The notes beneath the pieces were generated by a model, which did not search any database, had not been told where the DNA came from, and was given only the letters and a program-made list of their open reading frames with translations. From Alcaligenaceae bacterium SAGV5 (lineage in GTDB: Bacteria > Pseudomonadota > Gammaproteobacteria > Burkholderiales > Burkholderiaceae_B): DNA of 64,000 nucleotides. Position numbers and translations under genes: made by a program. This document shows positions 42,036-51,845 of this stretch, piece by piece (position 1 is the first letter of the stretch; every line of letters starts with the position of its first letter). The stretch spans positions 310,001 to 374,000 of the forward strand of contig SPDP01000002.1 in NCBI GenBank assembly GCA_009360345.1, read 5' to 3'.

Positions 42036-43202
42036 ATGGTCAGGAACATGATCCGGGGCGGACTGTGCGCGCTCCTTTTCGCGGGCGCCGGCGCGGCGCA
42101 GGCCCAGGCGCCGGTCAAGATCGGCTTCATCACCACCCTGTCGACGCCCGCCGGCTACATCGGCGAGGACGAACGCGACGGCTTCAGCCTGGCGATCAAG
42201 CAGGGCGGCGGCAAGCTGGGCGGCGTGCCGGTCGAGCTGGTGGTCGAGGACGATGCGCTCAAGCCCGCGAACGCCAAGCAGGCCGTGGACCGCATGCTGC
42301 AATCGGGCATCAAGCTGTATACCGGCGTGAATTTCTCGAACGTGCTGGCGGCGGTGGCGCCCAGCGTGCTGCGCGACGGCGCCTACTACGTGAGTCTGAA
42401 CGCGGGGCCCTCGACGTTCGCTGGCGAGAAGTGCGACAAGAACTACTTCGTCGCTTCTTTCCAGAACGATGCCTACCACTCGGCCGGCGGCGCGGCCGCC
42501 AACGAGCTGGGCTACAAGCGCGTGGTGCTGCTGGCGCCGAATTACCAGGCCGGCCGCGATGCGCTGGCCGGATTCAAGCGCACGTACAAGGGCGAGGTGC
42601 TGGCCGAGATCTACACCAAGCTCGACCAATCGGACTTTTCGGTGGAAATGGCGCGCGTGCGTTCGCTGGCGCCCGATGCGATCTACCAGTTCCATCCGGG
42701 CGGCGCGGGCATCAACTTCGCCAAGCAGTATGCGAACGCGGGGTTGACCAAGACCATCCCCATGCTGATGCCGTCCTTCTCGATGGATGGGCGCATGCTG
42801 GCCGCTTCGGGCGCGTCGGCCGAGGGACTCTACACGGTCGGCATGTGGACCACCGAAATGGACAACCCGCAAAGCCGCGCCTTCGTGAAGGCCTTCACCG
42901 AGGCCTACGGCCGCACGCCTACCGACTACGGCATGCAGGCCTATGACACCGCGCTCTTGATCGCCTCGGCCCTGAAGGCCGTGAACGGCGACCTGTCCAA
43001 GGGCGATGCCTTCCGTGCGGCGCTGGCCAAGGCCGACTTCCAGACGCTGCGGGGCAAGTTCCGCTTCGACACCAACCGGCATCCCATCCAGGACTACTAC
43101 CTGATGCGGGTCGAACGCAGCGGCAACGGGTTCGCGCCCAAGATCGTGCGCAAGGTGGTCAGCGACGGGCGGGACGCCTACGTGGGCCAGTGCAAAGGCT
43201 GA
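42036..43202 (+). CDS. branched-chain-amino-acid-type ABC transporter substrate-binding protein
   Basis: A 388-residue periplasmic type I binding protein. The signal peptide ends at AAQAQ, then APVKIGFITTLSTPAGYIGEDERDGFSLAIKQ, VDRMLQSGIKLYTGVNFS and DYGMQAYDTALLIASAL. Homologues clustered with aromatic genes bind aromatic acids rather than Leu/Ile/Val. Given the gentisate genes upstream, a hydroxybenzoate-like ligand is the likeliest inference. It is followed 1 bp later by the LivH-like permease gene. Confidence 0.9.
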   Translation: MVRNMIRGGLCALLFAGAGAAQAQAPVKIGFITTLSTPAGYIGEDERDGFSLAIKQGGGKLGGVPVELVVEDDALKPANAKQAVDRMLQSGIKLYTGVNFSNVLAAVAPSVLRDGAYYVSLNAGPSTFAGEKCDKNYFVASFQNDAYHSAGGAAANELGYKRVVLLAPNYQAGRDALAGFKRTYKGEVLAEIYTKLDQSDFSVEMARVRSLAPDAIYQFHPGGAGINFAKQYANAGLTKTIPMLMPSFSMDGRMLAASGASAEGLYTVGMWTTEMDNPQSRAFVKAFTEAYGRTPTDYGMQAYDTALLIASALKAVNGDLSKGDAFRAALAKADFQTLRGKFRFDTNRHPIQDYYLMRVERSGNGFAPKIVRKVVSDGRDAYVGQCKG

Positions 43203-43203
43203 C

Positions 43204-44109
43204 ATGGCGCTGCTATTCGAACAGCTGCTGAACGGCCTGCAATTCGGCGCCATGCTCTTCATGCTGGCGTCGGGCCTGACCCTGATCTTCGGCATCATGG
43301 GGGTCATCAACCTGACCCACGGGTCGTTCTACATGGTCGGCGCCTATTGCGGGGCGTTCGCGCTGGCCCACACCAACTCCTTCGCCGCCGGGGCGGTGGC
43401 CGGCCTGGCCGGCGCCGCGCTGTACGGATTGCTGGTGGAGTTCACGGTGATCCGGCGCCTGTACAAGCGCGACCACTTGTACCAGGTGCTGGCGACCTTC
43501 GGGCTGATCCTGTTCACCAATGAGGCGGTCAGCATGATTTTCGGGCGCCAGCCGCCCATGGTCGAGATCCCGGCCTTCCTGGCCGGCACGGTGCCGCTGG
43601 CGCCGGGTTTCCAGTATCCGCTGATGCGCCTGGCCTTCATCGTGGTGGGCGCGCTGGTGGCGCTGGGGCTGTGGTTCCTGATCAACCGGACGCGCGTGGG
43701 CATGCTGGTGCGCGCCGGGGCCGACGACCGCGAGATGGTGGACGCGCTGGGCATCGACATCCAGAAGCTCTACAGCGTGGTGTTCGGGCTGGGCGCGCTG
43801 CTGTGCGGCCTGGCCGGGGTGATGGCGGCGCCGCTGCTGGCGGTGGAAATCGGCATGGGCGAGCGCGTGCTGATCACGACCTTCGTGGTCATCGTGATCG
43901 GCGGGGTCGGTTCGGTGCGCGGGGCGATGGCCGGCGCGCTGCTGGTCGGCATGGTGGACAGCCTGGGCCGCGCCTATTTCCCGCAACTGCTGGGGGCGAT
44001 GCTGTCGCCCGAGGTGGCCGACATGCTGGCGGCGGGATTGGTCTCGGCCAGCGTGTACGTGCTGATGGCATTGGTGCTGATCTTCCGACCGAAGGGGTTG
44101 CTGGGATGA
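43204..44109 (+). CDS. livH: ABC transporter permease, LivH type
   Basis: A 301-residue inner-membrane protein with about eight hydrophobic segments. It begins with LLFEQLLNGLQFGAMLFMLASGLTLIFGIMGVINLTHGSFYM in sections and contains the EAA-like loop GVRADDREMVDALGI (GADDREMVDALG) that contacts the ATPase. LivH subunits form half of the translocation pore. Its stop overlaps the LivM start (ATGA, 44106-44109). Confidence 0.92.
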   Translation: MALLFEQLLNGLQFGAMLFMLASGLTLIFGIMGVINLTHGSFYMVGAYCGAFALAHTNSFAAGAVAGLAGAALYGLLVEFTVIRRLYKRDHLYQVLATFGLILFTNEAVSMIFGRQPPMVEIPAFLAGTVPLAPGFQYPLMRLAFIVVGALVALGLWFLINRTRVGMLVRAGADDREMVDALGIDIQKLYSVVFGLGALLCGLAGVMAAPLLAVEIGMGERVLITTFVVIVIGGVGSVRGAMAGALLVGMVDSLGRAYFPQLLGAMLSPEVADMLAAGLVSASVYVLMALVLIFRPKGLLG

Positions 44110-45131
44110 GCCGGACGAGTGGAATCGCGGTACCCGGGCGCGGCCCGGCGGGCCTGTTCACGCAATGGAACCGCCGCGCCGTGTTCGGCTGGGTGGGCCT
44201 GTTGCTGCTGGCCCTCGTGCCGGTGGCCTCGCACGCCACCGACACGCCCTACCTGATCAACGCGATGACGCGTTTCGTCATCTACGGGCTGGCGGCGGTC
44301 AGCCTGGACCTGGTGCTGGGCTATGGCGCGCTGATCAGCTTCGGCCACGCCATGTTCTTCGGACTGGGCGGCTACGTGGTCGCCATCGTCACTTTCCACG
44401 CGGTCGAGGCCGGGCCGCTGCTCGGCTGGGCCGGCAGCACGCAGGCGCTGGTCGTCTGGCCCCTCGCGCTGGCGTGCTGCGCGCTGCTGGGCTGGGTCGT
44501 GGGCTATCTGGCGCTGCGGACCAGCGGGGTGCAGTTCATCATGATCACGCTGGCTTTCGGCCAGATGGTGTACTTCATCCTGGTGTCGCTCCAGGTGTAC
44601 GGCGGGGACGACGGCCTGATGATGTCGCGGCGCAGCCAGTTGCCGGGCATCGACCTGGCCGATCCGGTCAGCTTCTATTACCTCAGCCTGGCCGTGCTGG
44701 CGCTGTGGACCCTCTTCTGCGTGAAGCTGGTCAACTCGCGCTACGGCATGGTGCTGCAGGCGCTGCGCCAGAGCGAGCGGCGCGCGGTGAACCTGGGCGT
44801 GGCGCCCATGCCGTACCGGCTCAGCGCCTTCGTGATCTCGGCCGTGGGCACCGGCATGGCCGGCATCCTGTGGGCCAACTACGCCGAGCTGGTCACGCCC
44901 GACATGGCGGCGTGGACCAAGTCGGGCGAATTGATGGCCATCGTCATCCTGGGCGGCGTAGGCACGCTGCTGGGGCCCATCGCGGGCGCCGGCGTGTTCC
45001 TGGGACTGGAGCAGGCGCTGTCGGCCTGGACCGAGCACTGGATGTTCATCATGGGTCCGATCCTGGTGCTGGTGGTGCTGGCCGGCAAGCATGGCCTGTT
45101 CGGCCACTGGCTGGGGAAGCGCCATGCATAG
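44106..45131 (+). CDS. livM: ABC transporter permease, LivM type
   Basis: A 341-residue membrane protein with about nine to ten hydrophobic segments. It includes VSLDLVLGYGALISFGHAMFFGLGGY and the ATPase-contact loop LRQSERRAVNLGV. It pairs with the LivH-like subunit. The ATG at 44106, overlapping the preceding TGA, was chosen over a longer upstream frame that only shadows livH. Its end overlaps the LivG gene by 8 bp. Confidence 0.92.
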   Translation: MSRTSGIAVPGRGPAGLFTQWNRRAVFGWVGLLLLALVPVASHATDTPYLINAMTRFVIYGLAAVSLDLVLGYGALISFGHAMFFGLGGYVVAIVTFHAVEAGPLLGWAGSTQALVVWPLALACCALLGWVVGYLALRTSGVQFIMITLAFGQMVYFILVSLQVYGGDDGLMMSRRSQLPGIDLADPVSFYYLSLAVLALWTLFCVKLVNSRYGMVLQALRQSERRAVNLGVAPMPYRLSAFVISAVGTGMAGILWANYAELVTPDMAAWTKSGELMAIVILGGVGTLLGPIAGAGVFLGLEQALSAWTEHWMFIMGPILVLVVLAGKHGLFGHWLGKRHA

Positions 45132-45884
45132 CGCGGCAGCGGAAGAAGTGCTGCTGGACGTGCGCGGCCTGCGCAAGTCCTTCGGCGCGGTGGCGGCCAC
45201 GCAGGACGTGGACCTGACCGTGCGCGCGGGCGAGATCCATGCGCTGATCGGTCCCAACGGCGCGGGCAAGTCCACGCTGATCACGCAGATCTGCGGCGAG
45301 ATCCGGCCCGATGCCGGACAGATCCACCTTGCCGGGCGCGATGTGACGGCGATGCCGGCCTACGAGCGGGCACGGCGCGGCCTGGGGCGATCGTTCCAGA
45401 TCACCCAGCTGTGCCTGGAGTACACCGCCATCGAGAACGTCATGCTGTCGCTGACCGTGGGCCCGCGCACCCTCTTCTCGATCTGGTCCGATCCCCGGCG
45501 CGACGCCAGGCTGGCCGGGCGAGCGCAATCTTGGCTGGAGCGGGTGGGGCTGGCCGACCGCGCCGGCGTGCCGGCGGCCGACATGGCCCATGGCGAGCGG
45601 CGGCAACTGGAGCTGGCGGTGGCGCTGGCGCGCGAGCCGCGCCTGCTGCTGCTGGACGAGCCCATGGCCGGCATGGGGCCGGAGGAATCGGCGCGGATGA
45701 CACGGCTGCTGGCGGGGATGCGCGAACGCTATGGCATCCTGCTGGTGGAGCACGACATGGACGCGGTGTTCGCGCTGGCCGACCGCATCAGCGTGCTGGT
45801 CTACGGCAAGCTCATATTCACCGGCAGTTGCGACGAGGTGCGCCAGCATCCCGAGGTGCGCAGCGCCTATCTGGGAGACGCGGC

Positions 45885-45891
<7 letters not shown>
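45124..45891 (+). CDS. livG: ABC transporter ATP-binding protein, LivG type
   Basis: A 255-residue ATPase with Walker A GPNGAGKST, a Q-loop region, the LivG-typical signature MAHGERRQLE (in place of LSGGQ), Walker B LLLLDEPMAGM and the switch His in LLVEHDMDAVF. It powers the uptake system with LivF. Overlapping starts and stops on both sides indicate a single translationally coupled operon. Confidence 0.92.
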
Positions 45892-46526
<635 letters not shown>

Positions 46527-46685
46527 TGCCGCGCTCAAACAGTTTCGCCCTTGCTTCCCCGAATCCCGCCCGAATCACGGCCGGCCCAATGCCGCGGCGC
46601 CGCCGGCCGGGCCGAGCCCGTTGAATTGGCGTAATGCCACGGCTGAGGGCCGGGGCATGATCGATAGAGATTTTAGGATCCAACC

Positions 46686-47471
46686 ATGACAGACACATTC
46701 ACCCTTGCCGGCAAGACCTATTCCTCGCGCCTGTTGGTGGGCACCGGCAAGTACAAGGACTTCGACGAAACCAAGGCGGCCATCGACGCCAGCGGCGCAA
46801 ACATCATCACCGTAGCCATCCGCCGCACCAACATCGGCCAGAACGCCGGCGAACCCAGCCTGCTGGACTACCTGCCGCCCAGCCAATACACCCTCCTGCC
46901 CAATACCGCCGGCTGCTATACCGCCGATGATGCCGTGCGCACGCTGCGCCTGGCTCGCGAACTGCTGGATGGGCATGACCTGGTGAAGCTGGAAGTGCTG
47001 GGTGACTCGCACACCCTGTTCCCGAACATGCCTGAAACCCTGAAGGCGGCGGAAACGCTGGTCAAGGACGGCTTCAAGGTCATGGTGTACTGCACCGACG
47101 ATCCCATCCAGGCACGCATGCTGGAAGAGATCGGCTGCATCGCGGTCATGCCGCTGGCCTCGCTGATCGGCTCGGGCATGGGCATCCTGAATCCGTGGAA
47201 CCTGCGATTGATCATCGACCAGGCCAACGTACCCATCATCGTGGACGCGGGCGTGGGCACGGCTTCCGATGCGGCGATCGCCATGGAGCTGGGCTGCGAC
47301 GGCGTGCTGATGAACACCGCCATCGCCGCGGCCAAGGATCCCGTCCTGATGGCCAGCGCGATGAAGAAAGGCGTGGAAGCCGGGCGCGAGGCCTTCCTGG
47401 CGGGCCGCATGCCGAAGAAGCTGTACAGCGGATCGCCCAGCTCGCCGACGACCGGGCTTATCCAGTCATAA
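46686..47471 (+). CDS. thiG: thiazole synthase
   Basis: A 261-residue TIM-barrel enzyme that assembles the thiazole phosphate ring of thiamine from deoxyxylulose-5-phosphate, the ThiS thiocarboxylate and dehydroglycine. [37 protein letters not shown], Lys101 in LVKLEVLGD (Schiff-base lysine) and [29 protein letters not shown] make the call certain. No thiS, thiO or thiE gene is next to it and no TPP riboswitch is visible upstream. It is separated from the truncated livF by 159 bp that hold a 7-bp GGCCGGC/GCCGGCC inverted repeat (46579-46608). Confidence 0.96.
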   Translation: MTDTFTLAGKTYSSRLLVGTGKYKDFDETKAAIDASGANIITVAIRRTNIGQNAGEPSLLDYLPPSQYTLLPNTAGCYTADDAVRTLRLARELLDGHDLVKLEVLGDSHTLFPNMPETLKAAETLVKDGFKVMVYCTDDPIQARMLEEIGCIAVMPLASLIGSGMGILNPWNLRLIIDQANVPIIVDAGVGTASDAAIAMELGCDGVLMNTAIAAAKDPVLMASAMKKGVEAGREAFLAGRMPKKLYSGSPSSPTTGLIQS

Positions 47472-47488
47472 GGCGGCGCCCGGCCCCG

Positions 47489-49156
47489 TCAACCTTGTCG
47501 CAGCCGGGCAATCGTCGTCCGGGGCGAGATCACGTCGGGGTCGGTCTTCAATGCCAGCAGGGCCGGCCTGCCGGCCGCCAAGGCCCGGGCGAACGCGGCC
47601 GGAAAGTCCGCGGTCGTCGGGACCTGTTCGGCGTGCAGTCCATAAGACGCCGCCAGCGCGACGAAATCCGGATTGCGCAGGTCCGTGCCATGCACCCGGC
47701 CCGGATAATGGCGTTCCTGGTGCATGCGTATGCTGCCGTACATCCCGTTGTCCACCACGATGAACACGGCATTCGCGCCATATTGGACCGCCGTTGCCAT
47801 CTCCTGCGAACTCATCAGGAAACAGCCATCCCCCGCGAAGCAGACCGCGGGCCGGTCGGGATGGACGAGCTTGGCGGCGATGGCCGCCGGCACGCCGTAG
47901 CCCATGGTCCCGCTGGTGGGCGCCAGTTGCGTGCGCCAGCCCCGGTACTGGTAGAAACGCTGCACCCATAGCGTGTAGTTGCCGGCCCCGTTCGTGATGA
48001 TGGACCCGGGCGGCAGCACCTCGCGCAGGTGGGCCATGACCTCGCCCAGGTCCACCGGGCCCGGCATGGGCGCATGCCGCAGGTTGTCGAGATAATCCGC
48101 GCGGGCCTGCGCCGTCCAGCCGGCCCAGGCCGGCGGCGCGGCGGGCGCCAGTTGCGCGGCCGCCGCGGCGAAGGACGCCATGTCGGCGTTGATGGCGACG
48201 TCGGCGCTGTAGACGCGTCCCAGCTCACCCGCGTCCAGGTGGACGTGCGCCAGCTTCTGGCGCGGCCGGGGAACATCGAGCAGCGCATAGCCATTCGTGG
48301 AGGTCTCGCCCAACCGGGCACCGACCGCGACGATCAGGTCGGCCTGCCCGATGCGGCCGGCCAGGCGCGGATCCATGCCCAGTCCCGATTCGCCCGCATA
48401 GCGGTCATCGTGGTTGTCGAACAAGTCCTGCCGCCGGAAGGTGCAGGCCACGGGCAGGTCGAACGCGCGCGCGAAGCGTTCGATGTCCTCGCAGGCGGCG
48501 CGCGACCAGCCCCCGCCGCCCAGCAGCATCATGGGCCGGCGCGCCTCGGCCAGCAGGGCCGCCAGATCCGCCATGTCCCGCGCCGCGGGCGCCTGCGCGA
48601 CGCGCCGGTAGCGCGGAGCGTCGTGCGCCACCGCCATCTCCGCCAGCATGTCCTCCGGCAGCGCCAGCACGACCGGGCCAGGACGGCCCGAGGTCGCCAC
48701 GTGGAAGGCGCGGCTGACGTATTCGGGAATGCGGCGCGGATCGTCGATCTGGTCCACCCACTTGGCCTGGGTGCCGAACATGTGGCGAAAATCGATTTCC
48801 TGCCAGGCCTCGCGCCCCATGTCGCCACGGGCCACCTGGCCGACGAACACGATCAGCGGCGTCGAGTCCTGCCGCGCGGTATGGATGCCGATGCTGGCAT
48901 TGGTCGCGCCGGGTCCGCGCGTCACGAAGCAGATCCCGGGTTCGCCGGTCAGCTTGCCATAGGCTTCCGCCATGTGCGCCGCCCCGCCCTCCTGGCGGCA
49001 CACCACCAGCCGTATGGCATCGCGCGCCTCGTACAACCCGTCCAGCACGGCCAGGAAGCTCTCGCCCGGTACGCAGAAGGCGGTATCCACGCCGTGCGTC
49101 CTGAGCGCATCCACCAGGATCCGGCCGCCGCTGCGTGCCTCGGATGTTCCACTCAT
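47489..49156 (-). CDS. thiamine-diphosphate-dependent enzyme (2-keto acid decarboxylase / acetolactate-synthase-like)
   Basis: A 555-residue ThDP enzyme with the three classical domains. The N-terminal domain has the activating Glu in VCRQEGGAAHMAEAYG and GPGATNASIGIHTA; the ThDP-Mg motif runs from GDGCFLM to VVDNGMYG. The family includes acetolactate synthase, benzoylformate decarboxylase and oxalyl-CoA decarboxylase, and the sequence alone is nearer the acetolactate-synthase-like group. Beside an FMN hydroxy-acid dehydrogenase and an aldehyde dehydrogenase, the likeliest job is non-oxidative decarboxylation of an aryl 2-keto acid to an aldehyde. It is the last gene of the operon. Confidence 0.86.
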   Translation of the reverse strand: MSGTSEARSGGRILVDALRTHGVDTAFCVPGESFLAVLDGLYEARDAIRLVVCRQEGGAAHMAEAYGKLTGEPGICFVTRGPGATNASIGIHTARQDSTPLIVFVGQVARGDMGREAWQEIDFRHMFGTQAKWVDQIDDPRRIPEYVSRAFHVATSGRPGPVVLALPEDMLAEMAVAHDAPRYRRVAQAPAARDMADLAALLAEARRPMMLLGGGGWSRAACEDIERFARAFDLPVACTFRRQDLFDNHDDRYAGESGLGMDPRLAGRIGQADLIVAVGARLGETSTNGYALLDVPRPRQKLAHVHLDAGELGRVYSADVAINADMASFAAAAAQLAPAAPPAWAGWTAQARADYLDNLRHAPMPGPVDLGEVMAHLREVLPPGSIITNGAGNYTLWVQRFYQYRGWRTQLAPTSGTMGYGVPAAIAAKLVHPDRPAVCFAGDGCFLMSSQEMATAVQYGANAVFIVVDNGMYGSIRMHQERHYPGRVHGTDLRNPDFVALAASYGLHAEQVPTTADFPAAFARALAAGRPALLALKTDPDVISPRTTIARLRQG

Positions 49157-49187
49157 GTCGGTTCCTTGAAATTTCGTCCGGCGCGCC

Positions 49188-50639
49188 TCAGGCCACACCG
49201 GCATTGCGGTAGATGTGCTTGGTCTCCAGGAAATCGCCCAGGCCTTCGTAGCCGTGCAGCCGGCCCAGTCCGCTCTGGCGGTACCCGCCGGTCTCCGCCT
49301 CGGCGAACAGGCGATTGTGGTCGTTGATCCAGACCGTGCCGTTGCGCAGGGCGCGCGCGACGCGCAGCGCGCGGTCGCCATCGGCCGTCCAGATGCTGGC
49401 GGACAACCCGTACACCGTGTGATTGGCGCGCCCCACCGCCTCGCGCTCGTCATCGAAGGATTCGAGCACCACGAAGGGGCCGAAGATTTCCTCCTGGCAG
49501 AAGAATGCCGAACTGTCGCGATGCGCGACCAGCGTGGGCGTGAGGTAACTGCCGCCCGCCAGCGCCCCCCGCGGCCGCTCGCCGCGCAGCAGGACTTCGT
49601 CGCACTCGTCCAGCGCGCGCCGCACGGCTTCATCCACCGTGCGCACCGCCTGCCCGTCGATCAACGGCCCCATGCCCGAGGCCTCATCGGATCCCGGCCC
49701 AACCACGACGGCTGCCAGGGCCGCGGCCAGGGCCCGCTTCATCTCGTCCAGGCGCGACGCATGGACCAGCACTCGCCGCGCGGCGGTGCACTGCTGTCCG
49801 GAAATGATGGTGGCCGCCGCGGCCAGTTGGCGCGCGGTCGCCTCGATGTCCGCGTCGGGAAAGACCAGGCAACACGACTTGCCGCCCAGCTCCAGCGACA
49901 GCTTCTTCATGGTGGGCGCGGCCGCCGCCATGATGCGCTGGCCGACCAGATTGGAGCCGGTGAAGCTCAGCACGTCCACGTCGGGCGAAGCGACCAGCTC
50001 CCTGGCCGCTTCGCTGCCGGTCTCGCACACCAGGTTCACCACGCCGGGCGGCAGGCCGGGCACCTGCGCCAGTTCGTGCAGCACCGCCGCCGTGATCTGC
50101 GCGGTCTGCATCGCCGGCTTGACGATGACCGTGCATCCGGCCGCCAGCGCGGGCGCGAGCGCCCGGATCAACAGCACGGCCGGGGCGTTCCAGGGAATGA
50201 TGAGCCCCGCCACGCCGGCCGGCTCGCGCAGCGTGGCCGCGTAGGCCCCCGGCTCCACTTCCATGAAATGTCCGGGCATGTGGCGCGCCAGCCCCGCGTA
50301 GTAGCGGATCTCGGAAATGGCGCCGGCCATCTCCCCGCGCGCCTCGCGCAACACCTTGCCGTTCTCGCGCGTCAGCAGCGCCGCGAGATCGGCGCGGCGT
50401 TCGAGCCGGTCGGCCCATTGCAGCAAGACGTTCTGCCGCACGCGCGGGCTTTGCGCCCAGGGTGTCGTGTCGAAGGCGCGGCGGGCGGCGGCGATGGCCG
50501 CCTGCGCCTCGGCGCGGCCGCCATCGGCCAGCGTGCCGATGGCCTCGCCGGTGGCGGGATCGGCGCTGGCGGCCGTGCGGCCGTCGGCGGAAGGCTGCCA
50601 GTGGCCATCGATCAGATGGCGGGCGTCGAGCAACTGCAT
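49188..50639 (-). CDS. aldehyde dehydrogenase, NAD(P)-dependent
   Basis: A 483-residue ALDH-superfamily enzyme. It has the cofactor segment IIPWNAP, FTGSNLVGQRI, the general-base Glu in LELGGKS and the nucleophile Cys in ISGQQCTAARRV. EEIFGPFVVLESFDDE and NDHNRLFAEAETGGYRQSGLGR complete the fold. It would oxidise the aldehyde released by the ThDP enzyme to the acid, as benzaldehyde dehydrogenase does in the mandelate pathway. The start overlaps the FMN dehydrogenase gene by 28 bp, with GGAG upstream. Confidence 0.9.
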   Translation of the reverse strand: MQLLDARHLIDGHWQPSADGRTAASADPATGEAIGTLADGGRAEAQAAIAAARRAFDTTPWAQSPRVRQNVLLQWADRLERRADLAALLTRENGKVLREARGEMAGAISEIRYYAGLARHMPGHFMEVEPGAYAATLREPAGVAGLIIPWNAPAVLLIRALAPALAAGCTVIVKPAMQTAQITAAVLHELAQVPGLPPGVVNLVCETGSEAARELVASPDVDVLSFTGSNLVGQRIMAAAAPTMKKLSLELGGKSCCLVFPDADIEATARQLAAAATIISGQQCTAARRVLVHASRLDEMKRALAAALAAVVVGPGSDEASGMGPLIDGQAVRTVDEAVRRALDECDEVLLRGERPRGALAGGSYLTPTLVAHRDSSAFFCQEEIFGPFVVLESFDDEREAVGRANHTVYGLSASIWTADGDRALRVARALRNGTVWINDHNRLFAEAETGGYRQSGLGRLHGYEGLGDFLETKHIYRNAGVA

Positions 50640-51826
50640 GAACAATCTCCGGAATGGGTGCGGAATTCGGGTGGCGGGCCCGGCCGGGCCAGGTATCTGC
50701 GATCCAGGTCCGCGACGTCGCCGCATCCCAGCAGGGCGAGGTCGACGTCGATCTCGCGCTTGAGCAGGGTCAATACATGGGCGACGCCCGCCTGGCCGCC
50801 CACGGCCAGGCCGTACATGGCGGGGCGGCCGATGAAGACGAAATCGGCGCCCAGCGCCAGCGCCTTCAGGATGTCGGTACCTCGCCGAAAGCCGCTGTCG
50901 ACCATGATCGCCAGCCGGGACGCCTCGGCCGCGATGGCGGGCAAGGCGTCCAGCGGCGCCTGCGCGCCATCGAGCTGCCGGCCGCCGTGATTCGAAACGA
51001 TGATGCCGTCGGCGCCGATGGCCTGGGCGCGCGCGGCGTCCTCCGGATGCAGCAACCCCTTGATCACCAGCCGGCCGCGCCAGCGGTCGCGCACCCAGGC
51101 CAGGTCGTCCCACGACAGCGCGGCCCGTCCCGCGCGGTGGTCGCCGGACGCCGCGGTGATGATGCGGTTGCCGCGCGCCGCGGAGAAATTCTCGAATCGC
51201 GGGATGCCCTGGCGCAGCAGCGTCCGCAGGAAGGTCTGCGTCAGCCAGCGGGGCCGGGCCAGGCCGCCGGCCACCAGCCGCGGCGTGAACCGCAACGGCA
51301 GGCTGAAGCCGTTGCGCAACTCCACCTCGCGCGTCGAGGCGATCGGCACGTCCACCGTCACCACCAGCACCGGGACTCCCGCCCGCTCGGCGCGCGCCAG
51401 CAAGGCGCCGATCAGTTCGCGATTGGACGGGACATAGGCCTGGAACCAGCTTCCCGGCGCCTGTTGCAGCACGCGCTCCATGGGCGTGGTCGACGCGCCG
51501 CTCAACACGAAGGGCACCCGGGCCGCGGCCGCCGCGCGTGCCAGCGCGAGGTCGCCGTCGAAGCCGCAGATACCGGCAACGCCCATCGGCGCGATGCCGA
51601 ACGGCGCTGCATACTGCGTGCCGAACAGGCTCCTGGCCTGGGACCGGCGCGACACGTCCACCAGGAAGCGCGGCACGAACCGCCACGCGTCGAAGGCCCG
51701 GCGATTGCCCCGCAGCGCGCTTTCGGTTTCCGAGCCGCCCGAGACATAGCCGTACACGCTGGGAGGCAGGCGCCGCCGCGCGGCCTGCTCCAGGTCGCCG
51801 GTGGACAGGATGGAAGCCAGGGTCAT
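50612..51826 (-). CDS. FMN-dependent alpha-hydroxy acid dehydrogenase (mandelate/lactate dehydrogenase family)
   Basis: A 404-residue flavoprotein. It shows LPPSVYGYVSGGSETE, GIAPMGVAGICGFDGD for FMN, WFQAYVPSNRELI, LVVTVDVPIASTREVELRNGFSLP in parts, the catalytic His in VSNHGGRQLDG and DSGFRRGTDILKAL. It oxidises an S-2-hydroxy acid to the keto acid. The ATG at 51826 is favoured because GAGGA lies 6 nt upstream; ATG 51832 is in frame. The C-terminus has an odd Cys-rich end (GDCSCSCSTPAI). It is a paralogue of the gene at 15162. Confidence 0.89.
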   Translation of the reverse strand: MTLASILSTGDLEQAARRRLPPSVYGYVSGGSETESALRGNRRAFDAWRFVPRFLVDVSRRSQARSLFGTQYAAPFGIAPMGVAGICGFDGDLALARAAAAARVPFVLSGASTTPMERVLQQAPGSWFQAYVPSNRELIGALLARAERAGVPVLVVTVDVPIASTREVELRNGFSLPLRFTPRLVAGGLARPRWLTQTFLRTLLRQGIPRFENFSAARGNRIITAASGDHRAGRAALSWDDLAWVRDRWRGRLVIKGLLHPEDAARAQAIGADGIIVSNHGGRQLDGAQAPLDALPAIAAEASRLAIMVDSGFRRGTDILKALALGADFVFIGRPAMYGLAVGGQAGVAHVLTLLKREIDVDLALLGCGDVADLDRRYLARPGPPPEFRTHSGDCSCSCSTPAI

Positions 51827-51845
51827 CGCCATTCCTCGTACGTCG

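Noticed and set aside
46629-46685. TPP-riboswitch-like bits (TAATGCCA, CTGAG) upstream of thiG
   Set aside because: The conserved elements occur in the wrong order and without the paired stems of a THI element. The match is to short common words only.
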